A stretch of DNA of 64,000 nucleotides from Cyanobacteria bacterium FACHB-63 (lineage in GTDB: Bacteria > Cyanobacteriota > Cyanobacteriia > Leptolyngbyales > Leptolyngbyaceae), in NCBI GenBank assembly GCA_014695255.1, contig JACJNX010000070.1, positions 23,343-87,342 on the forward strand. The letters run 5' to 3'. Below, piece after piece: positions 38,676-46,200 of the stretch; position 1 is the first letter of the stretch; the number at the start of each line of letters is the position of its first letter. The translations under genes and the position numbers were made by a program. The notes beneath the pieces were generated by a model. That model made no database searches and was not told where the DNA came from. It was given only the letters and a program-made list of their open reading frames with translations.

Positions 38676-39512
38676 GTGGCAAATCCAGATGATGATGAGT
38701 TAGATAGCGATGGGGATGGACTCACGAATCGAGAAGAACGAATCGCGGGAACCAGCCCCTACAGCAGTGACACAGATCTCGACGGTATAGACGACGCAAC
38801 GGATATGGCAACTGGCAACCCCTTAGACTCAAATCCCAACACTCCACGCGACCCCGAAACCGATAAGGCGAGGTTGATGCGCGAGCAATATTTGTCGTTT
38901 GCGAAATCAGTTCTCAGCGATGCGACTCTCAGTTATTCCGCACTGTATGAGCGGTATGCCAGCGATCGTGCCGACATCCAACAATCAGCGCGATCGCTTG
39001 ACCAATCCGTTGCTACGGCTGCCCTAAAAGCAGGCCTCGATGCCAAAACCACGATTCAACTTCTGGCACAAGGACCGAAAACTCAATATCAAACCCAGAG
39101 TCTGGACGCTGACGCGAAGAAAGCTGCTCTTCCTGGCATTCTGAAATATTCACAATCCACGGTGGAAGCGATTCAACGTCAGCGATATACCGAGTATGCG
39201 ATCGCAGTCACCGGACGGCAATGGACGTACCCCGATTTGTATCGAGAACACATCAGCAATGATCTGATCGCAATTCAACTCGATCAGCGAGTGGCAGCGG
39301 CGGCTCTTCGTGCAGGAGAATCCCCAGAAGCGGTAACTTCCCTGCTTCAGCAAGGACCATACTCTCAATTCCAGGTCGGACTCAAGCAGGTCAACCCTGC
39401 TGTGATCGAACAATACGGCAGAGGCACAGTTGCCCAAGTTCAGGAGATTCAATCCCTCCGACCACCAACCCCTGAACGGACTCGGCAACGCCCGAAAGAC
39501 CTCGAACGATAA
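38676..39512 (+). CDS. Protein with thrombospondin type-3-like calcium repeats and a duplicated helical domain
   Basis: 278 residues, GTG start. Residues 5-60 carry DxDxDG loops ([40 protein letters not shown]) typical of calcium-binding TSP3 repeats, but there is no signal peptide. Two homologous segments of about 90 residues follow. Each has an ALYERY/DLYREH-like helix, then [14 protein letters not shown] or [14 protein letters not shown], then [10 protein letters not shown] or [10 protein letters not shown]. Function unknown; the third gene of the parM operon. Confidence 0.65.
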   Translation: MANPDDDELDSDGDGLTNREERIAGTSPYSSDTDLDGIDDATDMATGNPLDSNPNTPRDPETDKARLMREQYLSFAKSVLSDATLSYSALYERYASDRADIQQSARSLDQSVATAALKAGLDAKTTIQLLAQGPKTQYQTQSLDADAKKAALPGILKYSQSTVEAIQRQRYTEYAIAVTGRQWTYPDLYREHISNDLIAIQLDQRVAAAALRAGESPEAVTSLLQQGPYSQFQVGLKQVNPAVIEQYGRGTVAQVQEIQSLRPPTPERTRQRPKDLER

Positions 39513-39530
39513 CCTTAACCAAATCGAATC

Positions 39531-39797
39531 ATGGATAACATTCTTCAGAAGCGCCTGGACTACCTCGCGCTCGTTTCAAGCTACGCATCTGCGTTGCCCC
39601 AAGACTATCAACCCAAAACCGTTGAGATCTTTTGCAACGGTTACCGCGTTTTACGAATCACTGATGGCACTCAGATTGAAATGCTGTCTGACGATCCAGA
39701 ATTACTCGAAGTGCATTGGGATGGCGAAGTTGTACAAGCTCGAACCGCTGAGGGTGCAATTTTGGTTGATCGCTTGCCTGCCGATCATCAAAGCTAA
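39531..39797 (+). CDS. Small hypothetical protein
   Basis: 88 residues, 18 bases after the previous gene and 9 before the methyltransferase gene. Beta-rich centre (TVEIFCNGYRVLRITDGTQI; LLEVHWDGEVVQART). No family recognised. Tight spacing makes it part of the same operon. Confidence 0.6.
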   Translation: MDNILQKRLDYLALVSSYASALPQDYQPKTVEIFCNGYRVLRITDGTQIEMLSDDPELLEVHWDGEVVQARTAEGAILVDRLPADHQS

Positions 39798-39806
39798 TAC
39801 TCAGCT

Positions 39807-40293
39807 ATGTCTCAAACCCATCTCTTGATTCCTGCTTTCGAGGAGTGGTTTCGAGAAGGGAAGCGATTTGCCACGATCGTTGAAGCTCGACAATTTGCGG
39901 CTTCCGTTCTTGAAACACCTGTTGCACCAGGGACTGCGATCGCAAAATTCGTCGATGAATCGATCGAACGTTCCCTGGTTCGTATCGCTCGTGGAATTGC
40001 TCAAGCCAATCCTGATCGAGAAGCCGTTTTCGATCAACTGGTTGATCTCTACCAACGGCAACCGACCCTTGGAACCCGCTCCTCGACAAGCGTTTTGCAA
40101 CAGGCATACAGCACTCCACTGCCGATCGCTTCTCTCGCTGCAACTCTGATCGGCATTACTTCTGAATCTACCGTTTACGAACCGACTGCCGGAAATGGGG
40201 CGCTTCTACTCCATACAAACCCCGATCATGTCACTGCTAACGAACTCAACCCAGAAAGAGCGACCGAGTTACAGCATCAGGGTTACACCGTTA
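39807..40293 (+). pseudogene. N6-adenine DNA methyltransferase, 5' fragment (split by IS elements)
   Basis: 162 codons before the IS5-family element. The helical N-terminus is followed by STPLPIASLAATLIGI and motif I VYEPTAGNGALLLHT, the SAM-binding loop, then VTANELNPERATELQ (motif II). The catalytic NPPF motif is on the 3' fragment beginning at 42343. Joining base 40293 to 42343 keeps the frame open (GYTVITQNNAVTY). Related large methyltransferase-helicase proteins (DarB-like, N12-class) occur on phages and plasmids. The gene is broken as it stands. Confidence 0.85.
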
Positions 40294-41196
40294 GAGGACG
40301 TTTGAGAAGTAGCAGATTATACCCATTGGCTAGAATGGAAGGATGAACCGAAAACCTTACAACACTGATGTGACTGATGCTGAGTGGACAATCATCAAAC
40401 CATTAATTCCAGCAGTTCAACCTGGCGGTCGCCCACGTTTTAGAAACATGCGCGAAGTTATTAACGCAATCTTCTACATTCAACGTGCTGGCTGTGCTTG
40501 GCGCTTATTACCGCATGAGTTTCCCCCTTGGCAAACGGTGTATTATTACTTTCGCACTTGGCGCATCGCGGGTGTGTGGCAAGTAATGCTCAAATCTATG
40601 CGTGAACAAGTGCGTCAGGCGTTGGGACGAGCCGCAACACCCAGTGCAGGCATTATTGATGCTCAATCTATCAAAACCACTGAAGTCGGCGGTACAGAAC
40701 GGGGCTATGACGGTGGTAAGAAGGTGAAAGGGCGCAAGCGTCATTTGCTGGTCGATACGCAAGGATTTGTCCTGCAAGTCAAGGTGCTAGCGGCGAACAC
40801 AGCTGACCAAGAAGGAGCAAAACAACTGCTCCAGGGAATTCAAGCTCAATTCCCCCGCTTACGGCACTTGTGGGTCGATGGCGGCTATCGCACCACATTT
40901 ATCACTTGGGTCAAAGAGCAGTTGGGTTGGAGCGTGCAGCGTGTCCAGCATCCGAATGCTGGGTCGCGTCGTCGCATTGTAGGTCCGGGTGTCGAACCTG
41001 CACCAATTGACCGCAATTTCAAAGTGATTCCGCGCAGGTGGGTCGTGGAGCGAACCTATGGTTGGCTTGGGCGGTATCGACGACTGAGCAAAGACTACGA
41101 ATATCTGCCGGAAACTTCGGAGGCTTTCATCTACACCGCCTCTCTCCGTACGCTGTTACGAAGACTGGCGTAATCCGCTACTTCTCAAACGTCCTC
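40294..41196 (+). mobile_element. IS5-family (IS427/IS1031-like) insertion sequence
   Basis: 903 bp. Terminal inverted repeats GAGGACGTTTGAGAAGTAG at 40294 and its complement ending at 41196 match over about 26 bp with one mismatch. Flanks are TTA on both sides (40291-40293 and 41197-41199), a 3-bp target duplication typical of this subgroup. One intact transposase ORF. It lies directly against the left end of an IS630 copy. Confidence 0.92.
40343..41173 (+). CDS. IS5-family transposase
   Basis: 276 residues. N-terminal DUF4096-like region (DVTDAEWTIIKPLIPAVQPG; GCAWRLLPHEFPPWQTVYYY). DDE residues: IIDAQSIKTTE, WVDGGYRT and ERTYGWLGRYRRLSKDYE. Intact and full length for the subgroup. Confidence 0.95.
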   Translation: MNRKPYNTDVTDAEWTIIKPLIPAVQPGGRPRFRNMREVINAIFYIQRAGCAWRLLPHEFPPWQTVYYYFRTWRIAGVWQVMLKSMREQVRQALGRAATPSAGIIDAQSIKTTEVGGTERGYDGGKKVKGRKRHLLVDTQGFVLQVKVLAANTADQEGAKQLLQGIQAQFPRLRHLWVDGGYRTTFITWVKEQLGWSVQRVQHPNAGSRRRIVGPGVEPAPIDRNFKVIPRRWVVERTYGWLGRYRRLSKDYEYLPETSEAFIYTASLRTLLRRLA

Positions 41197-41209
41197 TTAT
41201 ACCAAATCT

Positions 41210-41782
41210 CTAAATTCCGGCTACAGATAGTGCCTCTAGAATCGATGCTCGCCCTGTAATGGATGCAATCGTCTCCGGCGACAATGCCAGAATCTGCTGG
41301 GTGATCCACTGTCGCAACTCCTTTAACGTCTTCGGCAGATGCCAGCGAAACCGCCGCTTGAGATATTGCCAAACCTGCTCGATGGGATTGAGTTCAGGAC
41401 AATGCGGGGGTTGAAACAGCAACACAATGTTGTCAGGCACTTGCAGGCGTTTGGCTTTATGAAACGCGCCATTGTCAAGTTGCACAATCAGCAAGTCTTC
41501 TGGGAATTGTGCAGCCACGAGATTGAGAAAGATTTGGAAGCAATCGGTATTGAGATGTGAGAACTCATAGAAAAATGAGGCTCCAGTTTGGGGTTCGACG
41601 ATGCCATAGAGATAGGTTGCCTTGAACTGCCATTGCACTTTGCCAATGGGCTTGACTCCTTTGGCAGTGATCTTGCGTCCACTCACCGTTTTGAGTCCAA
41701 AGCGCGTTTCATCTTGGCACAAGAAGCGGACTCGGCGTTCGATGCCGAGGACATTGAGACTAAACCACACCAACATTGCCAA
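41210..41782 (-). CDS. IS630 transposase, ORF B (DDE part)
   Basis: 190 residues. Catalytic contexts LCQDETRFGLKT, VQLDNGAFHKAK and CPELNPIEQVWQ are all present. The continuous protein would come from ORF A by frameshift at the A7 run (reading YKKLRRKLGN). Confidence 0.9.
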   Translation of the reverse strand: MAMLVWFSLNVLGIERRVRFLCQDETRFGLKTVSGRKITAKGVKPIGKVQWQFKATYLYGIVEPQTGASFFYEFSHLNTDCFQIFLNLVAAQFPEDLLIVQLDNGAFHKAKRLQVPDNIVLLFQPPHCPELNPIEQVWQYLKRRFRWHLPKTLKELRQWITQQILALSPETIASITGRASILEALSVAGI

Positions 41783-41790
41783 GTTTGCGC

Positions 41791-42279
41791 CTAAGTTTTT
41801 TTATATGCCTCTAGCTGCTCTTTGCATTGCTTGATGCTCTGGGGGCGAGGAACTTTAGGCAATCCCCCTAGCCGTTGATACACAAGTTTATGCACGGTCT
41901 TGTAGGGAACACTCAAACCCAGCGTGTTCTCTAGCCAGTCACAAATCGCTTGATAGCTCTCGAATCCCTCTGGCTCTTGTAACCGCTTGGCGAGTGCTTG
42001 TTCTGCCCATTGCGGTAGGTTACGCGGTCGTCCGGTTTGCTTTTTGCTCATTAACAGCGCTGCGATGCCGCCACTGCGATAGTGCTGCAACCAGTCTTGA
42101 ACCGTCACACGATTACGTCCAATCAATTCAGCCGCCGCTTGTACAGTCTTCGCTTGCTTCGTTTGCAGCAGATACAGCACCTGAAGACGCTCTTTCCCCT
42201 TCGCCGTGGTCTGCGTTCTGAGTAGTTGCTTCAGTTCTTCAGCACTTTCTTGAATCTCTAGCTTGTAAACGCCTGCCAT
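41791..42279 (-). CDS. IS630 transposase, ORF A
   Basis: 162 residues with two HTH units (TKQAKTVQAAAELIGRNRVT; LENTLGLSVPYKTVHKLVYQ) that bind the IS ends. It ends in EAYKKT at a run of seven A (41796-41802), the expected site for frameshifting into ORF B. Confidence 0.88.
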   Translation of the reverse strand: MAGVYKLEIQESAEELKQLLRTQTTAKGKERLQVLYLLQTKQAKTVQAAAELIGRNRVTVQDWLQHYRSGGIAALLMSKKQTGRPRNLPQWAEQALAKRLQEPEGFESYQAICDWLENTLGLSVPYKTVHKLVYQRLGGLPKVPRPQSIKQCKEQLEAYKKT

Positions 42280-42342
42280 CGTCGCTGACGGAATGCTACA
42301 TCTAAGTTATATCATCTGTAGTCATATTTTGGAGATTTGATA

Positions 42343-43268
42343 TTACTCAAAACAATGCCGTCACTTATCGTCCCTCGCAACTGCACGATATTGTCATCAC
42401 GAATCCGCCGTTCGGCAGCTTGTCAGAGAACGGAAGCACCAAACGATTTCAAGTTGGAAAACTGATCACGACTCAGATTGATCATGCGATCTCACTCCAA
42501 GCCTTACAAGCGATGAAGCCTGATGGAAAAGCAGTGCTGATCTTAGGCGGAAAATTAGGCGATGACGAAGAACGGCGATCCGATCGCTACCACACACGCG
42601 AAAGCCGCGCTTTTTTCTACACGCTCTACCAGACCTACAACGTCACCGACCACTTCTCCATTTGGGGCAGCTTATACCGTAAACAGGGAGCAGGCTTTCC
42701 GATCGATCTCATCATCATTGAAGGACAAGGAAAATCACAGAGATCGTTACCTGCTGCAGACGTACCTCGCATCTACAAATCGTTTGATCAACTGAAGGAG
42801 CATCTTCATGCAACTCTACTTGAACAGTCCCAAAGTTTGGACTCCATCACCGGATCAACCGTTATCTCAGGTTCTAGCAGTAGTGCAAGTGCCATTGACC
42901 TGGATGGCGATCTCGACCTGGGACGACTATCTGGAACTTCTCGCCCATCGGGTGAACTGGATGATTCAGCAGGAACCAGACCTGACTCAAGCCTGCCGAA
43001 CCATTCATCGCTACCTCAACGAAGCGCACATGGATCATCAGATTTGGAATCTCCCCGACCCGAACGAGGAGCCGATCGATTGGGCAACGGCGATCACTCT
43101 GGGAAATCCCGAACTACGAATCAGGATGTCGATGCGCTCAACCTGGAGCTTCCCGCTTCAGACGATCGAGTCCCCCGAAGTTTTAGAAGTCATCTGCCAA
43201 ACATCGCTCGAAGCGTGGCTCCAAGCAATGCCTCAATAACTGAAATCCTCTTCAACAAGGACAGCACA
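42343..43268 (+). pseudogene. N6-adenine DNA methyltransferase, 3' fragment
   Basis: Continues the split gene: TQNNAVTYRPSQL, then catalytic motif IV DIVITNPPFGSL, then VGKLITTQIDHAISLQALQA, GKAVLILGGKLGDDE and NVTDHFSIWGSLYRKQGAGF, all typical of large N6-adenine methylases. Family-like sequence ends near 42830 (EHLHATLLEQ). The frame stays open after that, through Ser/Gly/Arg-rich text, straight into the helicase gene. That text overlaps a better coding frame at 42808-43239, so the true C-terminus is probably near 42830 and the original stop has been lost. Confidence 0.7.
42808..43239 (+). CDS. Small hypothetical protein overlapping the methyltransferase tail
   Basis: 143 residues in the +1 frame. 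AAGGAG lies 7-8 bases before the ATG. The sequence is protein-like, with aromatic and hydrophobic positions (VPLTWMAISTWDDYLELLAH; VNWMIQQEPDLTQACRTIHR; SFPLQTIESPEVLEVICQTS), whereas the competing frame is low in hydrophobics. I take this as the real gene, between the methyltransferase and the helicase-primase. No family recognised. About 30 bases separate it from the next ATG. Confidence 0.7.
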   Translation: MQLYLNSPKVWTPSPDQPLSQVLAVVQVPLTWMAISTWDDYLELLAHRVNWMIQQEPDLTQACRTIHRYLNEAHMDHQIWNLPDPNEEPIDWATAITLGNPELRIRMSMRSTWSFPLQTIESPEVLEVICQTSLEAWLQAMPQ

Positions 43269-46200
43269 ATGGCAAACTCAGACATTCAACGACAAGTGAC
43301 TTACACTCCGCATAGCACCGGAGATCCTGCGGGAACCCTCGTTCCGGTCAATATGAAAACCCCAACGGCGATCGCACTCGCTCGGCTCGAAACTGAAGTG
43401 GGCAATATCGACCAGTACGTGGCTCAAAAACTGGAATATGGCACTTCTGAGCAATTGCATCGGTATCTTACAGCCGAACAAGTCGATGCAGTTGCCCTAG
43501 CGATTCGCAACATTGAAAAGAACTCTGGCTTCATCATCGGTGATCAAACTGGAGTCGGAAAAGGTCGGGTGGTTGCCAGTCTGATCTGCTACGCCAAACT
43601 GTCTGGCTACACCCCAATCTTCATTACCAAAAAGCCCGACCTCTACGCCGATATGATGCGCGATTTGGCAGACATCGATTCCGGTAGCTTCAATCCCTTT
43701 GTCACGAATGAGAACGTTCGGATTCCATTGGCGAATGGTGGACAGCTTCGGACCAGTTCAACGACACATAAACAAGAGATGCGATCGCTGCTGCAATCCG
43801 AGAATCTGGGCAGCTATGACGGTATTTTTACCACCTACTATCAACTGCAAGCGGTCGGCGACAAAGAACCAGAGCGACGCGAGTTTCTGCGGAAGTTCGC
43901 AAACAACTCGATCTTGCTGCTCGACGAGAGCCATATGGCAGGCGGCTCGATTAATGATTGGAAGCAAACCAATGTTGCTAATCGTGCGGAATTTGCTCGT
44001 GAACTGATTGAGCGATCGCAAGGGGTTCTCTATTCGAGTGCCACTTATGCGAAGAATCCGCAAGTGATGACGCTCTACAGCAAAACGAATATGCGCCTTG
44101 CAGTGGGGCATATGGACACCTTGGTATCGCTGATCCAGAAGATGGGCGTTCCTGGGCAGCAAGCCCTCGCGACGATGCTGACTGAGGAGGGGCAATACAT
44201 TCGGCGAGAGCGATCGTATGAAGGCATTCGTTTTACGGCGGATGTAGCATCAGTTGATCGAAACGTTGCCGAAAATGCGGCGACAATCATGAGTCGCATC
44301 ATGGAATTTGACCGAGAAAAGCAAATCGCGGTCAAACTCATGAACAAGGAATTGAAGCGCGAAGCGAAAGCGTTGAAGCTCGATACGTCGATCGGAGAAG
44401 CAGTCGCAAAAAGCATCGAGTTTGCCTCTCTCATGCACAACTTGATCGATCAAATGCTGCTGTCGCTGAAAGCTGAAGCTACGGTAGAGCGATCGCTCGA
44501 ACTGCTGCGAAACGGCGAAAAGCCCGTGATCACCGTTGCCAACACGATGGGCAGTTTTATTGGTAACTATGCAAGCGCTCAGGGCATCGAACCAGGAGAA
44601 GCTCTTAACCTTGACTTTGGAGCAATGTTGACGCGGTACCTGGAGCGATCTCGCGAAGTGATTCTGAAAGACGCTTACGGCACTCGCCAATACAATCACA
44701 CTCGTATGGATGGCAGCCCATGCTATCGATTGAGTGATGAAGAACTCCGTTCAGAAGCGGTTGCTGCTTACGAAGAAGCTTTAGACCTGATCGACGCAAC
44801 CGATTTTTCTAACTTACCGATTTCGCCGATCGACTACATCGAAAATCGGCTCCAACAAGCAGGCTACCAGACTGGAGAAGTGACGGGACGAGAACACCAG
44901 GTTGAGTACACCGCAGATGGCGGACGGTTCTATCAAACTCGCACTCCTGCCGAGCGCAGTACCAGAGCCGCGATCGAGACAGTTGCTGGCTTTAATCGCG
45001 GTAATCTCGATGTGATGGTGCTGAATCAGTCTGGCTCCACGGGCATCTCGCTTCATGCCTCTGAACGCTTTGCTGATCAGCGTCCGCGTCACATGATCGT
45101 GGCGCAGGCAGAGCGCAATATCGATGACTTTATGCAAATGCTCGGTCGGATTCATCGGCACGGACAGGTCGCGCTACCAAGTTATACCTTGTTGTGTGCT
45201 GACATTCCGGCAGAAAAGCGACCGGGAGCCGTTCTAGCCAAAAAGATGGCATCGCTCAACGCCAGTACCACGGCGGCGCGATCGAGCAATATCTCGCTAC
45301 AAAACGTCCCTGACTTTATCAACGAGTATGGGGACGCGGTGGTCAGCGAAATCATGTTGAACAATCCGGAACTCCACGCTCGTTTGGGGACACCGCTCAA
45401 ATTCCTCGATGAAGGCGATGAACCCGAAGCCGCGATTCGCAAAGTCACAGGGAGAATTCCACTCCTGCCACTGAGTGAGCAAGAAGAACTCTATGACTTA
45501 ATCGAGCGGGAATACGTCGAGTATGTCGAGCGACAAGAAGCAATGGGCGAATCGATCCTCGAAGCACAGTCGTTTGATTTTGGAGCAAGAACGATCGCCC
45601 GTATGGAAGTGCTTCCGGCTGATTCGGGTGAGCCGAGTCGCTTCACCAGTGCTGTACATCTCGATGTCGTCGATGTTAAAACACCTCGCAAACCCTTCAC
45701 TACGCTGGAAGCGGTGAACTATGTGCGACGGCATTTAGAACTGCCAGAAATAACCGACGAGAACTTCGATCTGTATGGAGCGCGATCTCAGATCACCGAA
45801 ACCGCCAATCAACATCAAGCCGAGCAAGTCCAGCAATTACGCTCTGAGGTGGAAGCCTACCGAGCGAAATATCAAGTGCGGGTGCCACCGAAAGCAGAAG
45901 AATCGGAAACCGACACTCAACTGAGAACGGGTCGGGCGATTGATAAGTTCAATGCTCGATTAGATCAGCAGTTGGCTCATGTCCGCAAAACACTCGAAAC
46001 CTTCCCGCTCGGAACGCCGACGCGGATTGTGACTGACAATGGGGGTGTCTTCTATGGCATTACGGCACGGCTTTGGAGAACTGACCCCAAGGGCAATCCG
46101 ACTGCTCCAGGAAACTGGAAAATTCAGTTTCTTCTCGCAGACCCTGCCAAAGAACTGACGATGCCTCTCTCCAAGGTGAATGCTGGCGCATCCAACGGCA

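Larger units (their letters stand above)
41202..42340 (-). mobile_element. IS630-family insertion sequence (copy B, different from copy A)
   Basis: About 1.14 kb. Left end CCAAATCTCTAAATTCCGGC..CTACAGAT; right end reads, on the minus strand, TCAAATCTCC..CTACAGAT. TA lies outside both ends (41200-41201, 42341-42342). It carries two transposase frames. Its terminal repeats differ from copy A, so it is a separate IS species. Together with the IS5 copy it splits the methyltransferase gene. Confidence 0.85.
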
